From: Mesodorylaimus sp. YZB2_4
Taxonomy: Eukaryota; Nematoda; Enoplea; Dorylaimida; Dorylaimidae
Direction of reading: 5' to 3'
Assembly: GCA_030248295.1 (NCBI GenBank)
Contig: JASANH010000770.1
Coordinates: forward strand, 1,116,001-1,180,000
DNA length: 64,000 nt
Shown here: positions 50,601 through 61,466 of the stretch, piece after piece
Layout of the letters: each line of letters opens with the position of its first letter
How positions within the stretch are numbered: the first letter of the stretch is position 1
Position numbers and translations under genes: made by a program
Notes under the pieces: model-generated
The model's input: the letters and a program-made list of their open reading frames with translations, nothing else
What the model was told of the DNA's origin: nothing
Database searches by the model: none

Positions 50601-52644
50601 CGGGTATGGGTACCCATGCAGGACTCTGCCTGCTGCTTTGACAAAGTTCACCCTCGAATTCAGAGGCTACTGCTTTATATTGCTGCTTATCACTATTGCA
50701 TGTTTCTGGAGCCGCGGTGGCTCAGTTGGTTAATGCGTTGGTCCCGCATTGCTTGTGCCAGCAACCCTGACCGGGAGGCCGCAGTTCTGTTCCGACTGAG
50801 GACGGCAGTTTAGTAAGCCCATTCTCAGAGCGGGAACCGGTCTTTGACGGCAGTTTAGTACTCTAGGTCCGTCGCTGACCTTGCACACCTGGGGCCGGTT
50901 TCACAATCAGCTAGGACATGTCCTAAAGTTAGGACGATAAAATCGCAGTAAAGTAGGATATAACTTGGGGTGTCCTAATATCTAGGACATGTCCTAGCTG
51001 ATTGTGAAACCGGGACCTGGCTCTGGGCGACTCACCCGGTACCGTCATATAGCGGACGCCTAACGAGTAGAGAATCAGGAAACTGGTTCCCGAACACCTC
51101 GGGAAGTTCCCTCCCTGGGATGCTGGTGCTGGCACAGGATGCCCTCATGTGGAGGTGCATCTAGTGGAGACACACAGAGGGAAGCTGCTGTGAGAGCTGG
51201 TCACCTCATAGCCTCGCTTATCATAATATGACTGCTGGCCGGCTATAGGCAAAACAGGTTGTGAGTCCCGTGGGGAACTGGGGCGGCACAAGGCCCAACC
51301 CACAAAAATTTTTTTAAAAAAGTTATAGCATGTTCCCCTGTCATAAAAGCAAGCAGGCTTACCCATGATGATGTCGTGCATAGCAGGCTTGGGATGCTGC
51401 GGAGTCATATAAAACCACAACGAAGCCATAATTGCCAGTGGGGGATCCATTTTAGTCAACACCAAATTTGGATTATTCAACAAATCTACTTCGAAGCCTT
51501 GCCTTTTGAGCCATGCTTGAAAAAGACCATAGTTGAAATTCCAAGAAAGCTGGATGGCGCCTCGGCCGATATAACATCCTCTGTAATAATCGCCTGTCTT
51601 CTCCTGATTGCATGGAAACTGATCACTCTGTGAACAGTAACGATCAGATGCTGAACTCGTGCATTTTTCGCCATCATGAGGATCAAATCCAGGCGACTCG
51701 GGTGGCAAAAGTGCCGACTCGGGTCCGCCTTCCAGCCAATTATAGAAGCCACCTCGATAATAACACGCATCAGCTTCCTCCTTTTCGGTGAATTCATTGT
51801 ACAAATCGTTGTTATTCTCCCCTGTTTCTTGAATCGCATGAGAGAAGAAAGCGGCTAAATCTCGTCTATAGTTCTCTTCAGTTGTAAGCCCATTCTCGGG
51901 TGCTTGAGTGCCAAATTCTGGAAAGTACCGTGCAGCAATCAAGAATGCTTCGTAGCTGTAAGGCCAACATTTGTTGGGGCCCCATCCCAGGTTGGCATTA
52001 GGGAACAAATCATTGAAAATCTCAGCTGTAAACCATGACTCCAATTCTGAGCTAGGTCGTTGCTGAGGATCGACTGGACCAGTGCACGTCCTGGGTGGAC
52101 CTGGACCGAATCTACTCGAGTTTGGGCAAACCAAATGGATCACGCAATGATTGAGAACACATTTTTGACCACTGCTGCACTCGCATGTTGTTACTGTGGG
52201 CACTGAAATTGGAGTCAAGCGGAGCAGTTTATGGGATAAAACTAACCTAGCTTACATGTTTCAACCGTGATGAGGAACATAAGTGCCAATAGTCCGAGTA
52301 AGGCAACGGCTGCGAACCCGAATCGGCACATACGAAGTATTGAAGAGCAGATCTTTTTACGGGGCGCTGAAATCGATCACACGTAAACATAAGCTATGTG
52401 TAACCCCGCAGTGCCATTCCAGAAAAATTCACGCAAAAAAGCTTCCATTGGGTTAGTTTGGTAAATCAAACCAATGGCAAATCAATGGGTTTGGTCATCT
52501 TATTATTTGAAAATTAGGATCTCCAGTGGTTGTTTGAGAAAGTGAGAAATGAGATACGCACTTACATGGATCTTCGTGTTCCTCAGAAAAAGTTTCAGTA
52601 GTTCGAACTGGCATATAGGAGTATCCCGGAGTATAATTCCACAT
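47637..52644 (-). CDS. membrane-anchored GH19 chitinase with peritrophin-A domain
   Basis: Hydrolyses chitin. Exons: 52644-52566, 52366-52256, 52202-51363, 48635-48397 and 47942-47637; total 1,575 nt in one frame, 524 aa. Cytoplasmic tail (MWNYTPGYSYMP...), TM segment (RFGFAAVALLGLLALMFLI), short Cys-rich stalk, GH19 domain with ESWFTAEIFNDLFPN, CWPYSYEAFLIAAR, catalytic FFSHAIQETGENN, ACYYRGGFYNWLEGGP, GRGAIQLSWNFNYG and FGPTSLVINNECGGEDP, then a Pro/Ser linker and a CBM14/peritrophin-A domain (CPGAGLFPDSTSCSHFYQC to CDWPDKAGC). This is a type II topology. It lacks the GH19 segment that its paralogue at 57553 has after SCKNM (about 70 aa, with NWATTWKEQPCDC). The 2.7-kb intron 3 holds a SINE, a MITE and tandem repeats. 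The last exon could instead be a separate small gene, since its frame runs back to an ATG at 48092 with a hydrophobic start. Confidence 0.8.
48940..49070. repeat. degenerate TACCCGTACCC-type tandem repeat
   Basis: Many GTACCC/ACCCGTA words in the intron of the membrane chitinase; the same type as 50505-50620. A G run of about 16 lies at 48821-48836. Confidence 0.6.
49611..49680. repeat. diverged relative of the 119-bp MITE
   Basis: CCAGTTTCACAATTAGATGA resembles the MITE end CCGGTTTCACAATCAGCTAG at 50895; a mirrored end is not clear. Confidence 0.4.
50297..50380. repeat. (GATATG)n / GATATCGAT microsatellite
   Basis: GATATGGATATGGATATG followed by GATATCGATATCGATTAG and AATATCCATATC; palindromic AT-rich tract. 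Confidence 0.8.
50505..50620. repeat. TACCCGTACCC-type tandem repeat
   Basis: About ten (T)ACCC(A/G)TACCC words, ending with an inverted GGGTACGGGTGGGCACGGGT run, so the tract can fold back. Confidence 0.8.
50708..51130 (+). mobile_element. tRNA-derived SINE, copy 2, with a MITE inserted
   Basis: Head GCCGCGGTGGCTCAGTTGG has a good A box (TGGCTCAGTTGG); a weak B box AGTTCTGTTCC follows. The body shares CTGACCTTGCAC and GACTCACCCGGTACCGTC with the SINE at 6165-6400. The body is split by the MITE at 50895-51013. It lies in an intron of the membrane chitinase. Confidence 0.7.
50895..51013. mobile_element. 119-bp MITE with 31-bp perfect TIRs
   Basis: CCGGTTTCACAATCAGCTAG then GACATGTCCTA at the left is perfectly mirrored at the right. 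It interrupts the SINE body. Confidence 0.9.
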
Positions 52645-53104
52645 GAAAATTGCGTGTTAACCGCACAGAAACAGGTGCATTGACACAATTGGTACACACT
52701 GGCGTGCACATCAGCATTTTCTTCGCTTCTAACTGTCTGTACGCCCAATATGACTGGATAGTACACGCCAGAAATCACGCAGTCTCGTAAACATCCTGAA
52801 GTGGAAGAACCCATTGTGTACTCAATACCGACGCGGAAACTGGATTGGGATGAGGCATCGGAAAAGTGTATGCAAGTACCCCTGTACTGTACTGTACGTT
52901 AATATAGCCACAGCGAGAGGCAAGGCGACACAGTGCTCGAATTCACCGCCAGTCGAGGAGCATCAGAATTATACTTTGATAAATACGGTATAAACATTTT
53001 TAACAAAAAGAATTTCTCCAACTCAGAGTACACTTGCATAAATTGGAAAATACCTGGAAACCAAACAATGCATTTTATAAAAACCAACACTTTCACTTTA
53101 ATCT

Positions 53105-56100
53105 TTAGCAATCCTCGACACTCCCCAGAGGAACCTTATCATGGTTTCCTGGATCAGTACTAGCTCCTTTCTCTACACGATAATGTTGGGTCAGCACATC
53201 ACCAATCAGGAAGGGCACCCTTTCAGTGGACAGACCCCTGGCTGTCATGACAACATCGAAGCCACGGTTCACGCAGCGACTCCAAGCCGCCAAGTACGTC
53301 GATGGTTGAACTCTAAACGCGTCTATCGGGCCTGATTTGCAGCTGAGTTGTACCCATTTACCTGGCACGGACGCTTTCTCGTTGCCTAGTGGAAGCCATG
53401 ACCAGGACAGGCCCGTTCGATTTGACTGTGGATCTGTGTATTCGAAGACGCAGACAATGTCCGACACGAGATCTAAAAAAAAGACTTTCATGAATGTGAC
53501 CAGGGCACATGATCTCGGGATACTACGTTGTCATGCGGCAGGCCCTGCGCAGGGTGCTATCAAAAGTAACTCGTGCAGGCTAAAAATTGGAAGTTTTCTG
53601 CTACATAGATTTCAAAAAGAGTCAAAATTTCAACGGCGGAGACCTCTAAGGATTTCCTAACCCTCACCATGCTTGTGTTTTTAAAAATGATCGTAAGGCT
53701 ACAGACAACTCGGAAAACATATCATACATCTGTACACCAGTCAAATGGTAAACTAGGACTAAACCAGCCCCCCCCCCCCAAATCGCAGCGTTTTGTAATC
53801 TTGAAGATATGTCCCTGAGTCGTTCCAACTTGGTTCCACTCTTTGCCCCACCTCTTCCTACTTGATTCCCTCTTCTCCTAAATCCCTCTTCGTATCTCTG
53901 TTTAGCACATCACTACGAAGCAGACAAAGTTACCCCCGTATTTCTTGCCGCTATCATTATTCGCTTTCGCTTCCCAAGGATCGAAGACCGTTTCGATTTT
54001 CCCCACGCCCAGCACTTGACCCAAGAACGGCAGGGGTGCCATGCCTGGGAACAAGTGCTTCAACGTTTCTGGAGTCAAATCAGTAGGTTTGACTAAAAAC
54101 AGATCTTTTTGAATACAGTACACAACAAAAATGCTTGAACTCACCAGAAAACAGGTCGCCTTCGCGATCAGAACAGATCGTTTTCTTAGGCATCTCACAA
54201 AACGCGATACCCTTTTTGGACGAGCACGGCAGCATTCGCCAATTCCCCATCGTTTTCAAATCGATGGCCAAACATGTGTCATTCTGGAAGGAGCCTCGTA
54301 AATTGGCCAAACTCACAAGAAGGCCGCCATCACTGCCGTCCAAGAATCGCCAGCCTTCTCCCAAGGTGAATGCGCCAAGCCACAAATGGGCGTCGCTCCC
54401 ATTGGCTTGAAGCATTTGAGCCCTAAAATTTGCGTCTTCTGTTAGAAACGGACAGGAAATCTTGAGGAATTGACCTGGCAATGGAAATAGCCATTGAGAG
54501 TTCCACGAAACCATTAATCAGGGAAATACGAGCCGTCCTATCAATTCTTTGGCAGCGCAGTTGCATTTGGCGGAAGGTGGCGGGCTGCAGAGGCGAGCTT
54601 TGAATGAAGTAGCACTGGTCGTTCGGAGACTTCGACCAACTGAGCCAGCCCCTTGGACAACCGAATTTACATCCTGTCCTGAAAAATCAGAGAAACTGCA
54701 GCTTTTGAATCAGCTTCAGAAGACAGAATCTTACTGCTGGCCATCTCCAGATGGTCTGCCACTACCACCATCGCACATGTTAGACGCGCCGTTGAACCAT
54801 CTGTTCTTGGATGGCATGCCCGTGCCCGTCAGCTGATCAGCGAGGGCAGTCTCGCCGAGTAACTTGTCCACAAATGGAACATCACCGAGACTGCCGAATA
54901 CTTGGAATTGATTGCACGGGGTCATTGAAATAGGGGAGACTGAAAAATAAAATGCCCGAGCAGGAAATAATGAAGTTGGGGTTTTGCATTCGGCGCTTAC
55001 CAGGCAAAATATCACCGGCATTGTTGCAAATAGCTAAAAAGTAGTAAGTGTAAAACCGTGACATGTATTGTGATTTTTTTGGGACGAAAATATGTTGACA
55101 TTGAAGAATCTTTTTGCATAGTTTTATATACAGGACATTTTTACGTGTATAATGGCATTTCCTTCGGAAATCCATATCTGAAACCACATTTTACCCGCTG
55201 TGGCAACAGGCCGACCGAAAGTGGCTTCCGTGCTTGAAACAATGGACGATTGCACTCATAACCACACGGAAATGACCTATTATTGCTTGACGTATGTTAA
55301 AACTGACCAAAATGCAACTGGAGAATTTAAAAGCCATAGTAAAATATAGCTACTGGCTCTTAAGCTGCAAATCCTACCCAGCTGGTCAATGTGATCCCGT
55401 TATATATCTCAACTCCTGCGCCCATTCTTACTAGTTGCCTTCTCAAGTCACTTGTCTAAAATTATTTTTGTTCTCTGACCCCATCGAACAACGAATTTTT
55501 TGATAGCTCACTAAAAAGCTGAGGCAAATAATACAGAACTTACGCCTTCGTGGCATTTCGCAAATGGCAGCTCCCATCATGTCACATGGTGTTGCTTTCC
55601 AACTGCCTAAGGAATTCGGATCGGCACTCAAACAGGTGCCGTTGGCAATCGATTCGATCACACCCGACATGACCATCAGAATGTTTGTGCTGGAGTTAGT
55701 TCCGTCCAATAGTTCCCATCCATTGTTACTGATCAGGCCGCCCAGCCACAAGAAGCTATTGTTTAAAGCATCGGGGAAATTTGACGTGAATTGGCTGAAA
55801 CGAGAATGCCTGGGAGTGTGGGCTGCTCTTACCACGCCGTGTTCCACGCCTTATGGTGCTTTGTCAGTGATCCAGGTAGGGTACTGTAACTAGCGCCCCA
55901 GGTGATGGAAGATATGAGACCGATGCCTCCGAAACGAAAATCCGAGCATGAATACTGTACTTTCCAGGCAAACTGAAAGAACGCTGAATCATCAAACCGA
56001 GTGGTTTGATGCCGCCTGAACCCCTCGGGTTGATGTTTCAGCCGCCGGTTTCGAAGCAAGACTTGGCCTGCTCCACTTAGGAGTTTATTCCCACTGATCG

Positions 56101-56752
56101 TGATTTCGGACGGCCACATTTTCTCTACGTCGCCTGCCAGGCTAGGTTACGCGACCCCAGGGGAAGAATAGTGGTTTCCCAATCTCCTAGACATGATTGT
56201 AACTGTATTCTGCCTGTCATAAGCTGGTCCAAATGCGAAAAATAGGTAAAGCTAGCCATTAAATTTTTGTCGAGAAACCTGCTGGATCATTTGCGGTAAC
56301 TTAGAATTTGATATATTTGGACCTCAAACTTCAACTTACACAGCTACGGCACTGACTGCAGCTTGTTCGGAGACATCATCGACCACCAAGATGTAGGACG
56401 TCTGATCGAACTGCTTGCATCGTTGTAGATGGCCATCGAACGAGTCCAATATGGCCGGTTGATCAGGCAGCTTGTAGCAATTCCTGCTGAAGCCGAATCG
56501 CGTCCAACCCACGGGGCAGGCTAATAGACAGCCAGTGCGTGGGCGAGGTCGACCACTAAACATTCTGAACATAAATTATTTTCATAAAATTCTTACCTTT
56601 CATCCTTACCGCACACTGGAACCAGTCTCGTTTCTAAAAGTTGAGCCATCAAGCAGATCGCGAGATGGCGGCGGGATCTCATTGAACTGATCCAGTTGGA
56701 CTAAAGGTAACAACCAAAATAAAATGGCTGTCAAGCAACCATCGATCTTCAT
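53105..56752 (-). CDS. secreted double C-type-lectin-like protein, copy D
   Basis: Exons: 56752-56610, 56564-56340, 55794-55544, 55033-55001, 54939-54735, 54678-54475, 54422-54145, 54092-53934 and 53472-53105; phases agree, 621 aa. Signal peptide (LTAILFWLLPLVQL) and a longer N-terminal stretch than in A/C, then CTLD1 (CPVGWTRFGF to GAAICEMPRR), linker (VPFVDKLLGETALADQL), CTLD2 (CPRGWLSWSK to GIAFCEMPKK), second linker (DLTPETLKHLFP, PFLGQVLGVG, FDPWEAKANNDSGKKYGG), C-terminal domain (VPGKWVQLSCKSGPIDAFRV, YLAAWSRCVNRGF). It is the intact partner of the damaged copy B, sharing the extra 33-nt exon and the C-terminal QHYRVEKG segment. The start is the ATG before the signal peptide. Confidence 0.9.
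56010..56150 (-). repeat. 194-bp MITE family, diverged copy
   Basis: On the minus strand GTAACCTAGCCTGGCAGG begins the element, and GCTGAAACATCAACCCGAGG lies near its centre; the far end is lost or diverged. It lies in an intron of lectin D. Confidence 0.7.
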
Positions 56753-57552
56753 TGCACCAGAAAAGATTAGAAAAGTTGACAGAAACTTCTTGCCACTTTG
56801 TAGTTCTCGCACTTTGAGTTTCGTCTTGAGTGCGTAGAATAGGAACACAGAGGGACCTACAAAGGCGGGTTTTGGACCCCAGGAAGTTCCCGACAAGGCG
56901 GACAACAGCACAAAAACGAGGAAAGAGGAACCAGTTTTGTCGTTCCTGAATTCCCATACACATCATTCTTGCACGGGACGCTTGAAAATGAAAGAACCCA
57001 CATTTTATTGAAACACACGGGCAGATTAGAAAAACAGGCTCCTTTACGAGAGAGAGAGAGCGGTTCAAGAGCAGAACCTGGCCTTTTAGAAGGCATGCAG
57101 AGAATGAAAACCGAACAAAACGTCAGCAGGAGGGCTCGCTTTGGGTCAAATTGAATTCCCTGTCACTGACTTGCATACAATGGACATGTAGGATTCCAAA
57201 CAGCCAGATGGTGTGTCCTGCGATCTCGCTCACAATATTTTGCTGATGAAATGACTGCGGTGCAGCGAATCACCAGATCTCCAAGAACAGCATGAGAATA
57301 CGAATGAATCAGTGTGTCTGCAGGTTAAAGATCATTAGAGACATCTGTTTACAAACAGCTGACATCCTTTTACAGCATAGGAAATTTATGAAGTAAGTTT
57401 TTTGTGAAGCAGCAAGGACAGCCTAATAGACATCGTGATAAGGGTAATCTGGACTTAAACCATATTTTACCAGCCGGCACAGATCTGTGTCTGTTTCAGA
57501 AAATAAATAAAAAACAAGGACATTCGATTTTTCATTAGGAATCACCTCTTCT

Positions 57553-59729
57553 TTATTGCCCTAACTTGCATTTCACATTATCGGGCCAATCGCAATTGCT
57601 GATCGCTGGATTGAAATGAAGACCAGACGGGCATGACTTTCTGTAGAACAGGTTATTCCCAATGCAATGGTAGTAGGAATCACAGGATTGCGAATCAGCG
57701 AAAAGACCTATTCCGGGGCACGAGAACGGCACAGATGGATCGCTGGGCTGGGGCTGCGGTTGTGGCTGTGACGGCGGGGTTTGCGGTTGAGGTTGAGGTT
57801 GAGGCTGAGGCTGAGGCTGAGGCTGAGGTTGAGGAGCACGAACACCTTCGCCCTGAAAGACAAATTTGCACCGGTATATGTACCTTATATGATGATGCTT
57901 TTCTTACCTTTGGTGGGTAGCTCAGGCAGACTTGACCAACGATCTGGTGTTTTGCAGGATTAGCATACAAATCTTCCACACACGCGTCATGATTCTTTTC
58001 ATTCACGTCGACGAATCGTTGTTGATAATAGCCAGGGGCGTAATAAGGAATAGTGCCAGAATAAGTTGCTGGAATGCAATCGCACGGCTGCTCCTTCCAC
58101 GTAGTGGCCCAATTCACTTGATAACTCATGGGGTAGACTTGCTTGCTGAATGGTCTGACTTGCATGTTTTTGCATGACAGGAATGTATCGTTTTCTAGCT
58201 TGAAGCCCAAATATTTCGAAAACCATTTGAATGCTTTGATACGTCTGCTTTCACCTCCACCACCTGGCTCGCTCGGGTCTTCCCCACCACACTTATTGTT
58301 TATGACCAGGCTAGTGGGACCGAAAATGGCGCCTTTGTATCCTGCTGCGGCATCAACCTCTGCAGCCTTCCAGCTACCTGAAATTGACAAATGATACAAA
58401 GTGTAAAGTGAACTCACTTCACAACAGCTTGCGTAGCTGCTCGCTGCAAAGAGCACTTTTACAGCGCACCTCTGCCAGTTATACTGTGCTGTACTTGCTG
58501 TTTTATACCAGCGCAGCAAGACTGCCTTTCATCCTGGCATGCACACCCAAAACTGCTTACCCAAAACAATGGCGTGCATAGCTGGCTTAGGCGGTTGCGG
58601 TGTCATATAGAACCACAGCGATGCCATCATGGACAATGGCGGATCTTGTTTCGTCATGACCAAATTCGGATTTTTCAATAAATCCACCTCGATGCCTTGT
58701 TCTTTGAGCCAGTCTTGGAAGAGGCCGTAGTTGAAGTTGTATGAAATCTGGATGGCGCCCCGCCCGAAGTAGCATCCTTTGTAATAGTTGCCATCTTTTT
58801 CTTGGCTGCATGGAAAATCGTCGTTGGGGGCGCAGTAGAGTCCGCCAGTGGTGCACCTTTCGCCATCCTTGGGATCATATCCTGGAGTTTCGGCCAGCAA
58901 AAAGCGGGATTTGGGTCCACCTTCGAGCCAGTTGTAGAATCCACCTCGATAGAAACATGCATCGGCTTTGTCCTTCGTATACGAACTGTACAAACCGGGG
59001 TTGTTCTCGCCAGTTTCTTATATTGCGTGCGAAAAGAAAGCAGCCAAGTCTCGTCGATAGTTCTCTTCAGTTGTGAAACCGTTTTTTGGTGCTTCACTAC
59101 CAAATTCAGGGAAATAACGAGCTGCAATAACAAAGGCCTCGTAGCTGTAGGGCCAGCATTTATTGCTTTTGGGAATAAGTCGTTGAAAATTTCAGCGGTG
59201 AACCAAGATTCGATTTTTGATTTTGGTCGATTTTGAGGATCGACTGGAGCCGAGCAGGATACCGGAGGACCTTTTCCGTATTTGTCAGCTTTTGGACAAT
59301 AAGAGGCGTCGATCACGCATTGATCGAGGACACATTTATAGCCAGCTTGGCAATTACAGGCGCCTAGAACAAAGAATGATAGCATAGACTTGATACTCGC
59401 TCAGCAACTTCTTGTAATATTTCTATGAGCGCCCTATTGTTAGAGTGACATCAAATGCATGCTAGAAGATGGTTTTTAATAACTCCCTAAGAAAAAACTT
59501 TCAGTGTCTGCGCTAGCATGATCGACTTGCGGGTCAGTCGAAACTGAGCCTAATCGTAACCACAGCAATGCAAAATGTAAAGAATGCTCGCCGACCGTAG
59601 CCCTGCTGAGCCGATCAGTTGTGAGGGCCTAAAACGACGAGCCTCTCCGCCATTCTTACCTTCATTGCTCTTGACCAGCAAAGCCAATAATATTAAAGCA
59701 GGAAGGATGACTGCCGCTGACTGAACCAT
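57553..59729 (-). pseudogene. secreted GH19 chitinase with PQ linker and peritrophin-A domain, broken
   Basis: Exons: 59729-59660 (signal peptide MVQSAAVILPALILLALLV), 59363-58561, 58377-57908 and 57852-57553 (stop). GH19 landmarks: ESWFTAEIFNDLFPK, CWPYSYEAFVIAAR, ETGENNPG, ACFYRGGFYNWLEGGP, GRGAIQISYNFNYG, FGPTSLVINNKCGGEDP, NWATTWKEQPCDC. Then a (PQ)n linker and CBM14 (CPGIGLFADSQSCDSYYHC to CDWPDNVKC). Two lesions in exon 2: about one base too few near 59155-59175, where the membrane chitinase reads NANLGWGPNKCW, and TAA at 59018-59020 where the relative has the Gln of HAIQETG, just before the catalytic Glu. The exon is 803 nt where 805 would keep phase. The rest of the gene, including splice sites and AATAAA at the end, looks fresh, so decay is recent or the copy is an allele. 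Confidence 0.75.
57780..57840 (-). repeat. coding CCTCAG/CCTCAA repeat, (Pro-Gln)n linker
   Basis: About nine tandem Pro-Gln codon pairs between the GH19 and peritrophin-A domains, a flexible linker typical of chitinases. Confidence 0.85.
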
Positions 59730-59823
59730 TCTCTCCGATCTTGGCTGCCATGTATCTCATCGCGAAATCACGCTTCTTACATACACATCATTGAGTGTCA
59801 AGTATCGCCATCACCGTTCGAGT
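59730..59823. promoter_or_regulatory. 94-bp divergent intergenic region
   Basis: Only 94 bp separate the ATG of the chitinase (minus) from the ATG of the small TM protein (plus). Any promoter here must be shared or overlap. Confidence 0.5.
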
Positions 59824-60090
59824 ATGAATCCGACCACATTTTGGCTCCTTGTCCTGCTGCTACCTGCTGGCGGTGGTGTCATAGTGTGCATATCCGTTGT
59901 GGTTATGTGCCGACTGAGAAATGTCAGAGCTGCTCGCCGTCGGGCCGCCTCTGTGACTAGTGTTCGATTTCAAAGAATCGTTAGTGTTCCAAGAAACGAC
60001 GCTGCGTTGAGTCGGTTTACACCGATCGATGCCCAGGCTATGCTACAGAATAAGGCTATCAAGGAGATACTATGTGCTGATGATCAATAG
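59824..60090 (+). CDS. small single-pass membrane protein, copy 1
   Basis: 88 aa, not recognised. The N-terminal hydrophobic stretch FWLLVLLLPAGGGVIVCISV then VVMCRLRN is followed by a basic run (RAARRR), so a signal-anchor with a cytoplasmic C-terminus of about 55 aa is likely. An in-frame upstream ATG (59791) adds 11 residues (MSVKYRHHRSS). The frame is preserved in the opposite arm of the palindrome (63741-64000), but that is expected from arm identity alone. No introns. Confidence 0.5.
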   Translation: MNPTTFWLLVLLLPAGGGVIVCISVVVMCRLRNVRAARRRAASVTSVRFQRIVSVPRNDAALSRFTPIDAQAMLQNKAIKEILCADDQ

Positions 60091-61253
60091 ACGTGTTTTG
60101 TTGTGGACGTTAGGAAATTGCGGCTATTCGTGCACCATTCATAAATAGTAAGTGCGTGACTGTTTGACGGATGCTGTACATTCTAAGAAAGTTACGAGTA
60201 CATACATTTGTGGTCACTTTACTGGCGCTATTGCAGTTTCATTTATGTGTTTTAAAACTCGCATCCTTCAATTGATGTGATCATGTTTTGCGTTCTATTG
60301 TACTATATTACCCAACGATCTAAAATGATATGATATATGGTTTTTCTTGCTAGCTTGAAAATTAAGCTGGCTAGATCAAAAAGTGTGAAAGTATCATTCT
60401 TTATGACGCAATAGATATCTAACAATAAGTAAGTGCGTGAGTGCCTCCTGGCCTCTACTCTAGATAAATGCGACTCACTTCGCAAAAGGATGCGTAATAA
60501 ACTGGATACATGCATCCGTAGTGTGGCGCGTAGCATACTGAAGCTGAAGCCAACGGGCACTACTGAGGCATCATGGGAATAAATCAATTCAGGGGAAACA
60601 CAAGGGGACTCTCTGATCTTCTACACTCTACCGTCCCGCTCAATCTCCGTGCTGAGATAACAAGCGTGGAACCCAGAAAGGCTAGACAGCGGTCAGCAGC
60701 GGTGAGTTGACCTTGTACATACTGTAGATCGAATTATCTCAAAACTTTCTTTTGTTACATAACACCTTGTGCTCGGGAGTCATCAAATGTTGCTGGAAAG
60801 AGCGCCCATTTCCGAAGTTGTGTTTAGCGAACGAATGTTTTTAGCAACAGCTCGATCTTACAGTTTCACTTGGCGCGAACACACAATAGGTACTAGTGGG
60901 AAAAAGAGTGAGTCAGAGGTAAATGGGAAAGGTTAGCATACTTGCGAGACGGTACAAAATGTGTCGCTCCCGGAAACCGGCCAAAATAATATACATTCTC
61001 GAGCATATGTTTTTAGGTGAAACAGAGTATTGTATGCATGTCTACCGTACATACTGCATTATACCTCTGTGAAACGGGACTGCTCCTACAGCTGACTGCC
61101 CCCGAAATACCCTAGGAGATCTGGTCATCCCCAGCATGGAACAACAAAAATCACGTATGTTCAGGTATAAGTTGTCTACAAGGTCCAAGGTGTCATCAGC
61201 AGACGATAAATTAAAAAAATCATTGAGTGCACACTGGTAAGCTAGAACTTTAA
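59831..61253 (+). repeat. palindrome, left arm
   Basis: Mirrors 62578-64000; paired coordinates sum to 123,831 at both ends, so there is no net indel in 1,423 bp, and only a few substitutions were noticed. The arm is cut by the window edge on its partner's side and may be longer. It carries the small TM protein gene and about 1.1 kb of DNA with no other supported gene. Confidence 0.95.
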
Positions 61254-61310
61254 GGCTAGTTCCTACACTTTCTCATCTGCTCTCATCCGCTGAAAGTGTA
61301 GGAACTAGCC
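61254..61310. repeat. hairpin at the inner edge of the left arm
   Basis: GGCTAGTTCCTACACTTTC (61254-61272) is perfectly mirrored at 61292-61310 with a 19-bp loop. It starts exactly where the palindrome arm ends. Confidence 0.95.
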
Positions 61311-61466
61311 AAAAGTCACGAAAATACAAGAAGCTACATCATCGACTAGTCGGTGTATATACTGGGGCTACTCGAGTCATTATTACTCCGAGGCTTCTCT
61401 CTCCCCTCACTCGGCATTTCATATTACAGTCCCTTAGCACAGAGTCATTTTGAAACTGTACCAGAC

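Noticed and set aside
50708-50790. Functional tRNA gene
   Set aside because: The A box is good but the B box is degenerate and no cloverleaf closes; the body is shared with another SINE copy.
60303-60587. 94-codon open frame conserved in both palindrome arms (also 63244-63528)
   Set aside because: Conservation is explained by arm identity; composition and position give no support for coding.
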